A stretch of 64,000 bases of DNA, taken from the NCBI RefSeq assembly GCF_900110225.1, contig NZ_FOCW01000006.1:47034-111033 (forward strand), in the 5' to 3' direction. The stretch's first letter is position 1; each line of letters opens with the position of its first letter. Positions 53,884-63,605 of the stretch are shown here, in pieces. The DNA comes from Allobrachymonas denitrificans DSM 15123. GTDB taxonomy: Bacteria; Pseudomonadota; Gammaproteobacteria; Burkholderiales; Burkholderiaceae_C. Made by a program: the position numbers and the translations under genes. The notes under the pieces were generated by a model. The model did no database searches, had not been told where the DNA came from, and saw only the letters and a list, made by a program, of their open reading frames with translations.

Positions 53884-56800
53884 GTGACCAGTTCTTCGCC
53901 CAACCCATTCTGAATTCGCCGTATGATTATCCGGCCAGGCATTGGGAACTGGACGCCAGCGGTCAACCGACCCAGAAAATCGTCTCCAGCCGTCGCCGCG
54001 CCGACTTCATCACACCGATTCCCAAACCGCGCAAGAAGAAAGGTGAATACGAGCAGGCGGGTCTATTGTTTGATGAAGGTAAGGGCCTGTCCACTGCTAA
54101 GCAGGCTTATGACCACACCGCCATCATCAATGCGGTCCGGCAGGAAGTGGACGCCTGGCGTAATCTGCCCCCGTCGCAGTGGCGCGTCACCCCCGAAACA
54201 GCCCGTCTACTGGAACATTGGCGCAACCACAAGTTCGCTGGTGTGCGTCCGTTCTTCTGCCAGGTCGAAGCGGCCGAGACTGCCATCTGGTTGACCGAGG
54301 TCGCCCCGCAGCTTGGCAAGAACGGCGAGCGCTTCCTCGATCACTTGGATAAGGCTAGCAACGATGCCAATCCTGGCCTGCTGCGTTTGGCGCTGAAGCT
54401 GGCCACCGGGGCAGGCAAGACCACGGTCATGGCCATGCTCATCGCATGGCAGACGGTCAATGCCGTGCGCCATCCGCAGAGCAAGAAATTCACCCGAGGC
54501 TTTCTGCTGGTCGCCCCTGGTCTGACCATCAAGGATCGTCTGCGCGTGCTGCTGCCCAATGATGCGGACAGCTACTACGCCAGCCGAGAGATCGTGCCTC
54601 GCGACATGTTGGCGGATCTGGACAAGGCCAAGATCGTCATCACCAACTACCACGCCTTCAAACTGCGCGAGCGCATGGAGTTGTCCAAGGGAGGCCGTCG
54701 CTTGCTGCAAGGCCGTATCGGCAGCGAGCTGGACACGCTGGAAACTGAGGGCCAGATGCTCCAGCGAGTCATGCCGGAATTGATGGGGCTGAAGAACATT
54801 CTCGCCATCAACGACGAGGCGCACCATTGCTATCGAGAGAAGCCCGCTTCCGACGACGACTTCATCGACGACAAGGGTAACCCCCTGACCGGCGATGACC
54901 TCAAGGCGGCCAAGGAACACGGCAAGGACGAGAACGAAGCCGCGCGCCTGTGGATTTCCGGTTTGGAGGCCGTCAACCGCAAACTGGGCTTGCAACAGGT
55001 GATCGACCTGTCGGCCACGCCATTCTTCCTGGCCGGATCCGGCTATGTGGAAGGTACGCTGTTCCCCTGGACGATGAGCGACTTCTCGCTGATGGACGCC
55101 ATCGAGTGCGGCATCGTCAAATTGCCGCGCGTGCCGGTGGCCGACAACATCCCTGGCGCGGAAATGCCCATCTACCGCGAGCTCTGGAAGCACATCGGCA
55201 AAAAGATGCCGAAGAAGGGGCGGGGCAAGAACGCCCAGCTCGATCCGCTGGCTATCCCGGTGGAATTGCAGACCGCGTTGGAAGCCCTGTACGGCCACTA
55301 TCGCAAAACCTACGAGGCTTGGAAACAGGCCGGCATCAACGTGCCTCCGTGCTTCATCGTAGTGTGCAACAACACCGCTACTTCCAAACTGGTGTTCGAT
55401 TACATCTCAGGTTTCGAGCGCACCAACGACGACGACTCCATCACGCGCGTGCCGGGGCGGCTGGAACTGTTCCGCAACTTCGATGAGCATGGTGAGCCCC
55501 TGGCGCGCCCGAACACTTTGTTGATCGACAGCGAGCAGCTCGAATCCGGCGAGGCGCTGGACGACAATTTCCGAGGCATGGCTGCCGACGAGATCGAACG
55601 CTTCAAGCGCGAGATCATCGAGCGCACCGGCGACCGCCGCCAGGCTGAGAACCTGAGTGACAGCGAACTTCTGCGCGAAGTGATGAACACCGTTGGCAAG
55701 CAGGGCCGCCTGGGTGAGCAAATCCGTTGCGTCGTGTCGGTGTCCATGCTCACCGAAGGCTGGGATACCAACACCGTCACCCACATCCTCGGCGTGCGTG
55801 CGTTCGGCACCCAACTGCTGTGCGAACAGGTGATTGGTCGAGCCCTGCGTCGCCAATCCTATGAGTTGAACGAGCAGGGCCTGTTCGACGTTGAGTACGC
55901 TGACGTATTCGGCATTCCCTTTGACTTCACAGCCAAGCCTGTCGTTGTCACGCCGCCCAAGCCCCGCGAAACAGTCACAGTCAAGGCACTCCGCCCGGAG
56001 CGCGACCATCTGGAAATCCGGTTTCCGCGCGTGCAGGGCTATCGTGTCGAGTTGCCAGAAGAACAACTCGAAGCCGGATTCAATGACGATCACCACCTCA
56101 GCCTGACGCCTGATATGGTCGGTGCGACCAAGACCCACAACGCCGGCATCATCGGCGAGGCGGTGGAGCTGGACATCAAGCATTTGGGAGACGTGCGCCA
56201 GTCCACCCTGCTGATGGAGCTGACCAAGCACCTGCTGTTCCAGCATTGGCGCGATCAAGGCCAGGATGCACCGATTGCCTTGTTCGGTCAGCTCAAACGC
56301 ATCGTGCGCCAGTGGCTGGACGAATGCCTGGAATGCAAGGGCGGTACCTACCCGGCGCAGTTGATGTACCGCGAACTGGCGGACATGGCCTGCCAGCGCA
56401 TCACCAAGGGCATTACCGCGAAGGAACTGGAGAAAGGCCGGCAGGTCAAGGCCATCCTCGACCCATTCAACCCGACCGGAAGCACCGCGCACGTGCGCTT
56501 CAACACCTCTCGCCCGGGCAGCGAACGCTGGGAAACCCGCGGCGTGGACAACCAGCCAAAGAACCACGTCAACTGGGTCATCTTGGACAGCGGTTGGGAA
56601 GGCGAATTCTGCCGCGTCGCCGAGTCGCACCCTAAGGTGCTGGCCTATACCAAGAACCATAACCTCGGCCTGGAAGTGCCCTACCGCTTCGGCTCGGCCA
56701 ACCGCATCTACATCCCGGACTTCATCGTGCAAGTGGACGACGGTGGCGGCAAGGACGATCCGTTGAACCTGATCGTCGAGATCAAGGGCTACCGGCGCGA

Positions 56801-56999
56801 AGACGCCAAGGAGAAAAAGTCCACCATGGACACCTACTGGATTCCCGGCGTGAATCACCTCGGCACGCATGGCCGCTGGGCCTTCGTCGAGTTTGGTGAC
56901 GTGTACGAAATGCAGGATGACTTCGCTAAAGAGGTCGAGGCGAAGTTCAACCAAATGATTGAAGCGGCTGTGCCCGCGCCGGGAAACAAGGAACACTGA
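53880..56999 (+). CDS. Type III-like restriction subunit: DEAD/DEAH helicase with PD-(D/E)xK-type end
   Basis: A 1039-residue SF2 helicase-nuclease. The Walker A motif A-T-G-A-G-K-T-T is at about 175-182, motif II I-N-D-E-A-H-H-C at about 310-317, and motif III D-L-S-A-T-P-F-F. A late helicase motif is Q-V-I-G-R-A-L-R-R. Near the C-terminus V-E-I-K-G (about 968-972) with an upstream P-D-F-I-V is consistent with a nuclease core. It starts with GTG at 53880, coupled to the 44-residue ORF. It resembles restriction endonucleases that partner with the downstream methyltransferase; the family is only loosely type III. Confidence 0.85.
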   Translation: MSDQFFAQPILNSPYDYPARHWELDASGQPTQKIVSSRRRADFITPIPKPRKKKGEYEQAGLLFDEGKGLSTAKQAYDHTAIINAVRQEVDAWRNLPPSQWRVTPETARLLEHWRNHKFAGVRPFFCQVEAAETAIWLTEVAPQLGKNGERFLDHLDKASNDANPGLLRLALKLATGAGKTTVMAMLIAWQTVNAVRHPQSKKFTRGFLLVAPGLTIKDRLRVLLPNDADSYYASREIVPRDMLADLDKAKIVITNYHAFKLRERMELSKGGRRLLQGRIGSELDTLETEGQMLQRVMPELMGLKNILAINDEAHHCYREKPASDDDFIDDKGNPLTGDDLKAAKEHGKDENEAARLWISGLEAVNRKLGLQQVIDLSATPFFLAGSGYVEGTLFPWTMSDFSLMDAIECGIVKLPRVPVADNIPGAEMPIYRELWKHIGKKMPKKGRGKNAQLDPLAIPVELQTALEALYGHYRKTYEAWKQAGINVPPCFIVVCNNTATSKLVFDYISGFERTNDDDSITRVPGRLELFRNFDEHGEPLARPNTLLIDSEQLESGEALDDNFRGMAADEIERFKREIIERTGDRRQAENLSDSELLREVMNTVGKQGRLGEQIRCVVSVSMLTEGWDTNTVTHILGVRAFGTQLLCEQVIGRALRRQSYELNEQGLFDVEYADVFGIPFDFTAKPVVVTPPKPRETVTVKALRPERDHLEIRFPRVQGYRVELPEEQLEAGFNDDHHLSLTPDMVGATKTHNAGIIGEAVELDIKHLGDVRQSTLLMELTKHLLFQHWRDQGQDAPIALFGQLKRIVRQWLDECLECKGGTYPAQLMYRELADMACQRITKGITAKELEKGRQVKAILDPFNPTGSTAHVRFNTSRPGSERWETRGVDNQPKNHVNWVILDSGWEGEFCRVAESHPKVLAYTKNHNLGLEVPYRFGSANRIYIPDFIVQVDDGGGKDDPLNLIVEIKGYRREDAKEKKSTMDTYWIPGVNHLGTHGRWAFVEFGDVYEMQDDFAKEVEAKFNQMIEAAVPAPGNKEH

Positions 57000-57000
57000 A

Positions 57001-59937
57001 ATGGCAACCAAGAAAAACCAGACGCCCGGCAAGAGCATCGAGCAGATCACCCATACCGAGGCCAAACGCAAGAACATCCCGACCGTCGAGCACCAGTCAG
57101 TGATGCAGCAGCATGAGCAGGCGCCAGTGAAGGTGGCCTACCCGCGCGCCAACCGGCAATGGCTGGAGGAACTGTGCGCTCTGCATGACACGGGCAAGGC
57201 ATCCTCGGAGTTCCAGCAGCGGCTCAACCGCGACCTAGACCCGCAACTGATCTGGCGGGGCAAGGACCAGCAGGATTGGAGCGATCTGGTGGTCAATGCG
57301 CCGCCGCTCTACATCCAGGAAAAGGTCAAGCCCAAGGCGCTGATCGACGACCTGCGCCGCCAGACCGAGGAGCGCCGCGAGGCCGTCGCTCCACAGCAGG
57401 ATACGCTGGACCTGTTCAGCGACTTCAACGGCCTGCCCGAGGGCGCCGATCGCACCGAGTTCTACCAGCACGAAGGCCACTGGCAGAACCGCTTCATCCT
57501 GGGCGATTCCTTGCAGGTGATGGCCAGCCTGGCCGAGCGCGAAGGGCTGCGCGGCAAGGTGCAGTGCATCTATTTCGATCCGCCCTACGGCATCAGATTC
57601 AACAGCAACTTCCAGTGGTCCACCACCAGCCGTGACGTGAAGGACGGCAGTGCCGAGCACATCACCCGAGAGCCGGAGCAGGTGAAGGCGTTCCGCGATA
57701 CCTGGCGCGACGGAATTCATTCGTACCTGACCTATCTGCGCGACCGGCTGATGGTGGCGCGGGATTTGTTGACCGAATCCGGGTCGCTCTTCGTGCAGAT
57801 TGGCGAGGAAAACGTCCATCGCGTCCGGACCGTATTGGATGAAGTTTTTGGCGATGCGAACTTCGTCAGCCAAATCAATTTCAAGACAACGGGCGGTGCG
57901 GGTTCACCGACTGGCGGAACCGAAACGCTCGCGTCAGTAAACAATTTCATTCTTTGGTATGCGAAGAATGGTGCTGCAATCAAGTATCGGCAGCCGTATC
58001 GCTCCAAACGAGATTTGGGCGGTGGCGCTGCTGCATATAACAAACTCGATTTCTTCGACAAAGCAGACCGCAGGTCAGCAACAGAAGAAGAACGGGGGCG
58101 CATTCCGGCTGATGCGCGACTTTACTGCGTAGATAACTTGACGAGCCAAAGCTCAGGCGGGCCGCAGTTTTTTGACGTTCCGTTCCGGGGAAGAGTTATT
58201 CCCGTTGGCAAAAGCGGCTGGAAAACAACCGTGACAGGAATGACAAGGTTGAGGCAGTCCCAACGCCTTGAGCTTGCAGGTCAAACTCTGCGTTACGTTC
58301 GCTATGTTGACGACTTTCCGGTTTATCCCTTGAACAACTCTTGGGACGACACGGTAACGGCGGGTTTCGCTTCGGATAAGTTGTACGTCGTGCAAACGAA
58401 TCCGAAGGTCATCGAACGCTGCATCTTGATGGCCACCGACCCTGGCGACCTCGTCCTCGACCCCACCTGCGGCTCCGGCACCACCGCCTACGTCGCCGAG
58501 CAATGGGGCCGCCGCTGGATCACCGTCGACACCAGCCGCGTCGCGCTGGCGCTGGCCCGCGCCCGCATCATGGGCGCGCGCTACCCGTACTACCTGCTGG
58601 CCGATTCCCGCGAAGGCCAGTTGAAGGAAGCCGAGATCACCCGCAGTGCGCCGTCCAGCCAGTCCACCTGGGGCAACATCGCCCACGGCTTCGTCTATGA
58701 GCGCGTGCCACATATCACCCTCAAATCCATTGCCAACAACTCCGAAATCGACGTCATCTGGGACAAATTCCAGACCGTGCTGGAGCCGCTGCGCGAAGCG
58801 CTGAACAAGGCACTCGGCAAACAGTGGCAGGAATGGGAGATTCCGCGTGAAGCGGAAGCCAAGTGGGACGATGCCGCGAAAAAACTGCATGCGGACTGGT
58901 GGCAGCAACGCATCACCCGCCAAAAGGAAATTGACGCCTCCATCGCCGCCAAGGCCGAGTTCGAGTACCTCTACGACAAACCCTACGAAGACAAGAAGAA
59001 AGTGCGCGTAGCCGGCCCCTTCACCGTGGAATCGCTCAGCCCGCACCGAGTGCTGGGCGTGGACGAGGAAGACGAGCTGATCGACCAGGTGGCCGAAACC
59101 CAGGCCGAATACGGCCAGGACTTCGCCAGCCTGATCCTGGCCAACCTGCGCACCGCCGGTGTGCAGCAGGCGCACAAAGCCGACAAGATCGAATTCACCT
59201 CACTGGAACCGTGGCCGGGCGAACTGGTCTGCGCCGAAGGTCGCTATCTGGAAAACGGACAGGTGAAGCGTGCCGGCATCTTGGTTGGGCCGGAATTCGG
59301 CACCGTCACCCGCGCTGATTTGGTCGATGCCGCCCGTGAAGCCGGCGATGCCAACTTCGACGTGCTGATCGCCTGCGCCTTCAACTACGACGCGCCGGCC
59401 AGCGAATTTAGCAAGCTCGGCCGCATCCACGTGCTCAAGGCTCGCATGAACGCTGACCTGCACATGGCCGAAGACCTGAAGAACACCGGCAAGGGCAACC
59501 TGTTCGTGATCTTCGGCGAGCCGGATGTGGACGTGCTGGACACCCAGGGCCGCAGCATCCGCCGCTACGACGGCAAGCGCGACATCATCGACGTGCCTGC
59601 CGACGGGCAACTGGTGGTCAGGATCAACGGCGTGGACGTGTTCCACCCCAGCACCGGCGAAGTGCGTAGCGACGGCGCAGACGGCATTGCCTGCTGGTTC
59701 CTGGACACCGACTACAACGAAGAATCCTTCTTCGTCCGCCATGCCTACTTCCTCGGCGCGAACGATCCGTACAAGGCGTTGAAGACAACCCTCAAATCTG
59801 AGGTTGACCCCGACGCTTGGGCGACACTCAATTCCGATACCTCCCGCCCTTTCCCGAAACCGAGCAACGGCCGGTTTGCGGTGAAGGTCATCAATCACCT
59901 CGGGGATGAGGTGATGAAGGTTTTCAGGGTAAGCTAG
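57001..59937 (+). CDS. Beta-class DNA methyltransferase of the type III-like system
   Basis: A 978-residue adenine-type methyltransferase. D-P-P-Y (about 193-196, in I-Y-F-D-P-P-Y-G) precedes the SAM motif L-D-P-T-C-G-S-G-T-T (about 485-494), the beta-class order seen in type III Mod subunits. The target-recognition region lies between them (about 260-480) and is visibly lower in GC than its flanks. The C-terminal ~400 residues are an additional region of unknown role. It begins one base after the restriction gene stop, so the two are one operon. The long C-terminal extension is larger than in classic Mod proteins. Confidence 0.9.
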   Translation: MATKKNQTPGKSIEQITHTEAKRKNIPTVEHQSVMQQHEQAPVKVAYPRANRQWLEELCALHDTGKASSEFQQRLNRDLDPQLIWRGKDQQDWSDLVVNAPPLYIQEKVKPKALIDDLRRQTEERREAVAPQQDTLDLFSDFNGLPEGADRTEFYQHEGHWQNRFILGDSLQVMASLAEREGLRGKVQCIYFDPPYGIRFNSNFQWSTTSRDVKDGSAEHITREPEQVKAFRDTWRDGIHSYLTYLRDRLMVARDLLTESGSLFVQIGEENVHRVRTVLDEVFGDANFVSQINFKTTGGAGSPTGGTETLASVNNFILWYAKNGAAIKYRQPYRSKRDLGGGAAAYNKLDFFDKADRRSATEEERGRIPADARLYCVDNLTSQSSGGPQFFDVPFRGRVIPVGKSGWKTTVTGMTRLRQSQRLELAGQTLRYVRYVDDFPVYPLNNSWDDTVTAGFASDKLYVVQTNPKVIERCILMATDPGDLVLDPTCGSGTTAYVAEQWGRRWITVDTSRVALALARARIMGARYPYYLLADSREGQLKEAEITRSAPSSQSTWGNIAHGFVYERVPHITLKSIANNSEIDVIWDKFQTVLEPLREALNKALGKQWQEWEIPREAEAKWDDAAKKLHADWWQQRITRQKEIDASIAAKAEFEYLYDKPYEDKKKVRVAGPFTVESLSPHRVLGVDEEDELIDQVAETQAEYGQDFASLILANLRTAGVQQAHKADKIEFTSLEPWPGELVCAEGRYLENGQVKRAGILVGPEFGTVTRADLVDAAREAGDANFDVLIACAFNYDAPASEFSKLGRIHVLKARMNADLHMAEDLKNTGKGNLFVIFGEPDVDVLDTQGRSIRRYDGKRDIIDVPADGQLVVRINGVDVFHPSTGEVRSDGADGIACWFLDTDYNEESFFVRHAYFLGANDPYKALKTTLKSEVDPDAWATLNSDTSRPFPKPSNGRFAVKVINHLGDEVMKVFRVS

Positions 59938-59951
59938 GGGAGCGAGGACAT

Positions 59952-61055
59952 ATGAAGATCGACTTCTCCCAACCCAGATTTACTGGCGCACGTTTTGACG
60001 AGCACACCCTGCCCGTCGATGTGGCCCGTGACCTTGCTGCTTATGAACGCTTGATTGTCGAGCTAGCCAAGCACCTATATCTATTAGAGCACCCGGAAAG
60101 GCAGCGAGTGCCCAAGGGATTTGAGGCTGGTTTCCGTTTGGACATCGAACGCATTGATGCGGGTAGCGCCAAGCCGATGCTAGCGCTAGTCATGGCCGGC
60201 GCGCTAGCCCTGCAAGGTGGCGAAAAGGATTACTTCGAGCGTGCCCGTGACTTGGTGGCAGAGTGCATCGCCGCGCCGATTGTGGCATTGCCGGAAGCGT
60301 TTCCGAAGGAGTTGTTGGGCCACTTCAATCAGTTCGGTCGTTCCTTGCGTGCCGATGAGGCTTTGGAGTTACCGGTTCAAGGGGATGGGAATCCGGCCCG
60401 GCTGACACAAGAAAAGCGCAAGCAACTGGTGTTGGCCGCTGACCAGGTCTATGAGCGAGAAATTTCGCTTAACGGCTACATCGAAGAGGTAGATTTCGCC
60501 AAATCCTCATTTCGTCTGAAACCGGCAGACAATAGTCCAGCCGTTGTTATTCCCATGCCAGATTCGTTTCACAACATGGCTCGCGCCTATGGCGGTCGCC
60601 AGCGCCATCAGATTAGCGTGGTGGGCGTAGGTGCCTATGACTCTTACGAACGCCTGCAAAAAGTAATATCCATCGAGTCGCTGGAAGTCACCAAAAACTA
60701 CGCCATCTCGGCGCGGTTGGACGAAATCTCCCAGCTCGAAAATGGATGGTTCGAGGGTGGTGGGCTGGCGCCCAATGCCGACAGGCTGTCTCCTGTCTCT
60801 GAGAAATTGATCGCTGATTACCCGGAAAAATTACCCATACCCCTGATTGTTTCTAAGCAAGATGGCAATCTTTTGCTCGAATGGAAAGTCGAAGGCGACC
60901 CATCGCTTGACATTGATTTGACCAATTTGCAAGCCAGTTACCATGCGTTTGGAGCCGATGAGGAGGACGTGGAGAGAGACTTCAACCTTGATGCTGCTGG
61001 CTGGCAGTCTCTGTTCGCGTTCTTGAATGAAAATATCAAGGTGCAACAGGCATGA
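59952..61055 (+). CDS. Hypothetical protein, island accessory gene
   Basis: A 367-residue protein of no family I recognise. It opens M-K-I-D-F-S-Q-P-R-F-T-G and has a mid-region with a long charged helix, then a part with alternating hydrophobic residues (S-F-R-L-K-P, V-V-I-P-M-P) suggesting beta-sheet. There is no signal peptide or membrane segment. Base composition is lower in GC than in the methyltransferase and helicase genes. It begins 14 bp after the methyltransferase stop, and its stop overlaps the next start by 4 bp, so it belongs to the operon. Confidence 0.75.
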   Translation: MKIDFSQPRFTGARFDEHTLPVDVARDLAAYERLIVELAKHLYLLEHPERQRVPKGFEAGFRLDIERIDAGSAKPMLALVMAGALALQGGEKDYFERARDLVAECIAAPIVALPEAFPKELLGHFNQFGRSLRADEALELPVQGDGNPARLTQEKRKQLVLAADQVYEREISLNGYIEEVDFAKSSFRLKPADNSPAVVIPMPDSFHNMARAYGGRQRHQISVVGVGAYDSYERLQKVISIESLEVTKNYAISARLDEISQLENGWFEGGGLAPNADRLSPVSEKLIADYPEKLPIPLIVSKQDGNLLLEWKVEGDPSLDIDLTNLQASYHAFGADEEDVERDFNLDAAGWQSLFAFLNENIKVQQA

Positions 61056-61426
61056 ACGATCAGATTTTGCTGCTGCGCCAGGTACATCCGAATTTCTTTC
61101 CCGATGGCGAGGTTTCCAGCCAAGCTTTCTTTCCTTTCCCGAAGGATGACGGAAAACTGTCCGTTTACGATGGCGATCAGACTACTGCGGAGGCATCGCA
61201 TCAGCACTACACAGTGGAGCTCGGTTTGGAATCCGTTGGTGTGTGGGCTGTCAGTGGCGCGGAGACCGTATCGGTTGGTTTGACGCACCAGCCCGATCCC
61301 GTCCCCGGGAACCCAGCGCACGCGATCATTAATTTCGGCGCGTTCACCGAAAAGGAATGCCGGAAGTTGGCGAAGAAGCTGAAGAAGTTCGCGGTGGATC
61401 GCGGTAGTCAGTATCGCGCAGCGTAA
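61052..61426 (+). CDS. Hypothetical protein, island accessory gene, partner of the preceding ORF
   Basis: A 124-residue protein with no recognised domain. It begins M-N-D-Q-I-L-L-L-R-Q-V-H-P-N-F, contains several prolines, and ends with a lysine-rich helix (E-K-E-C-R-K-L-A-K-K-L-K-K-F). The ATGA overlap with the previous gene indicates coupled, probably stoichiometric expression; the two may form a complex. It is followed 22 bp later by the RelE-UvrD gene. Confidence 0.7.
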   Translation: MNDQILLLRQVHPNFFPDGEVSSQAFFPFPKDDGKLSVYDGDQTTAEASHQHYTVELGLESVGVWAVSGAETVSVGLTHQPDPVPGNPAHAIINFGAFTEKECRKLAKKLKKFAVDRGSQYRAA

Positions 61427-61448
61427 TTGCCATCGTTGAGAGGAACTG

Positions 61449-63527
61449 ATGGAATTCCGCATCGCCGACACGTTTACCACCAGCCTGGCCCGCCTGACCG
61501 GCGATGAGCAAAAGGCCGCCAAGACCACCGCCTTCGACTTGCAGATGGACCCAGCCGGCAAGGGCATGAGCTTCCACAAGCTCGACCGCGCCAAGGATCC
61601 GAACTTCTGGTCGGTGCGCGTCAGCCGCGACATTCGCCTGATCGTCCACAAGACTGCCGGCAGCCTGCTGCTGTGCTACGTCGATCACCACGACAAGGCC
61701 TATCAATGGGCCGAGCGGCGCAAGCTGGAAGTGCACCCGACCACCGGCGCAGCGCAGCTTGTCGAGGTTCGCGAGCGTGTCGAGGAGATCCTCGTTCCGA
61801 AGTATGTCGAGGACAGCAGGCCGGCGACGCAACAGAAGCCGAAACTGTTCGCAAAGTATGCCGACGCCCAACTGCTGGCCTATGGCGTGCCGCAGGATTG
61901 GCTGGCCGACGTGAAGGCTGCCGATGAGGATTCTCTGCTGGAACTGGCCGACCACCTGCCCGGTGAGGCGGCCGAAGCCTTGCTCGAACTGGCGACCGGC
62001 GGCACGCCGACGTTGCCGGAAGTGGCAGGCAAGGGGGCGGACCCATTCCTGCACCCGGACGCGCAACGCCGCTTCCGCGTCATGTCCGATATGGACGAGT
62101 TGGCCCGCGCCCTGGAATACCCGTGGGACAAGTGGACGGTGTTCCTCCATCCGGCACAGCGTCAACTGGTCGAGCGCCATTACAACGGTGCGGCGCGTGT
62201 GTCTGGCTCGGCGGGCACTGGCAAGACTGTGGTTGCCTTGCACCGGGCCGTGCATCTGGCGCACCAGGACGAAGATGCGCGCGTTTTGCTTTCCACGTTT
62301 TCGGACACGCTGGCCAATGCCTTGCGCGGCAATCTGTATCGGTTGATCTGGAACACGCCTAGGCTCGGCGAACGTATCGACGTGGCCGCCATGGATGCTC
62401 TTGGCATCCGCTTGTATGCGGCGGAATTCGGTAAACCGGTATTCGCCAGCCGTGATGAAATTTCCACACTACTGAAGGCTGCCGCCACGCAGGTCGATGG
62501 CCTGAAGGCCAGCGCTGCATTTTTGCTGTCCGAATGGGAAGATGTGGTGGACACTTGGCAAGTGGAAAGCTGGGAGGCTTACCGCGATGCCAAGCGGCTG
62601 GGTCGCAAGACACGTCTGTCGGAGGCGCAGCGCGCCTTGTATTGGCAGGTGTTCGCCAAGGTGAAGGCGCAATTGAAGCAGGCCGGCAAGATCACTGCGG
62701 CAGAGATGTTCGCCAAGCTGGCTGAGGCCATGCCCAAGCGCAAGCATCCAGTATTCGATTACATCGTGGTGGACGAGGCGCAGGACATCGGCGTGCAGCA
62801 ATTGCGCTTCCTGGCGGCGATTGCCGGCAACCGCGCCAATGCCCTGTTCTTTGCCGGCGATCTGGGCCAGCGCATCTTCCAGACGCCGTTCTCGTGGAAA
62901 TCTCTTGGTGTGGATGTGCGTGGCCGTTCGCGCACGCTCAATATCAACTATCGCACCTCGCACCAGATTCGCTCGCAGGCCGACCGGCTTCTCGGTCCCG
63001 AGGTCTCCGATGTGGACGGAAATGTCGAAAGCCGCAAAGGCACGATTTCTGTATTCAATGGGCCAGAGCCGACCATCTGTAGCTATGCCGATGCCGAGGC
63101 GGAAAGCCAGGCCGTCGGCGTATGGTTGCAGCAATGCAATACCAGCGGTGTGCTGCCGCAGGAAATCGGGGTCTTCGTCCGATCCGACAGCGAATTGTCA
63201 CGCGCGCAGACGGCAGTCAAGGCCGCAGGTTTGCAGGGGCGCGTGCTCGGCAAGGACATGGCAACGGAAGAGGGCTTCGTCAGTATCACCACCATGCACT
63301 TGGCCAAGGGCATGGAATTCCGCGTGGTTGCGGTCATGGCCTGCGATGATGAAATCATCCCTTCACAGGTGCGCATCGACACTGCTGCTGACGAGGCCGA
63401 ACTGACCGAAATCTATAACACCGAACGCCAGTTGCTGTACGTGGCTTGCACCCGTGCCCGCGACCAACTGCATGTGTCAGCAGTGAAACCTGAGTCGGAA
63501 TTTCTGGAGGACTTACTGCAGAAGTAG
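61449..63527 (+). CDS. RelE-fold / UvrD-type helicase fusion
   Basis: A 692-residue protein. Residues ~1-95 resemble RelE/HigB-like toxins: M-E-F-R-I-A-D-T-F at the start, a core with V-R-V-S-R-D-I-R-L-I-V and the closing Y-V-D-H-H-D-K-A-Y-Q-W-A-E-R-R. After a linker comes an SF1 helicase: Walker A G-S-A-G-T-G-K-T (about 253-260), V-V-D-E-A-Q-D (about 440-446), and the late motif L-Y-V-A-C-T-R-A-R-D (about 657-666). The combination suggests a helicase with a nuclease- or ribosome-toxin-like sensor, possibly self-inhibited. It is the last full gene of the operon. Confidence 0.85.
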   Translation: MEFRIADTFTTSLARLTGDEQKAAKTTAFDLQMDPAGKGMSFHKLDRAKDPNFWSVRVSRDIRLIVHKTAGSLLLCYVDHHDKAYQWAERRKLEVHPTTGAAQLVEVRERVEEILVPKYVEDSRPATQQKPKLFAKYADAQLLAYGVPQDWLADVKAADEDSLLELADHLPGEAAEALLELATGGTPTLPEVAGKGADPFLHPDAQRRFRVMSDMDELARALEYPWDKWTVFLHPAQRQLVERHYNGAARVSGSAGTGKTVVALHRAVHLAHQDEDARVLLSTFSDTLANALRGNLYRLIWNTPRLGERIDVAAMDALGIRLYAAEFGKPVFASRDEISTLLKAAATQVDGLKASAAFLLSEWEDVVDTWQVESWEAYRDAKRLGRKTRLSEAQRALYWQVFAKVKAQLKQAGKITAAEMFAKLAEAMPKRKHPVFDYIVVDEAQDIGVQQLRFLAAIAGNRANALFFAGDLGQRIFQTPFSWKSLGVDVRGRSRTLNINYRTSHQIRSQADRLLGPEVSDVDGNVESRKGTISVFNGPEPTICSYADAEAESQAVGVWLQQCNTSGVLPQEIGVFVRSDSELSRAQTAVKAAGLQGRVLGKDMATEEGFVSITTMHLAKGMEFRVVAVMACDDEIIPSQVRIDTAADEAELTEIYNTERQLLYVACTRARDQLHVSAVKPESEFLEDLLQK

Positions 63528-63605
63528 CCCCACGCGTCTTGGATGAGTCTGGTGGTGGCAGCGTGCCTTGGCTGTATCGCCCCAGGTACTTGCGCAGCGT
63601 GCGAC

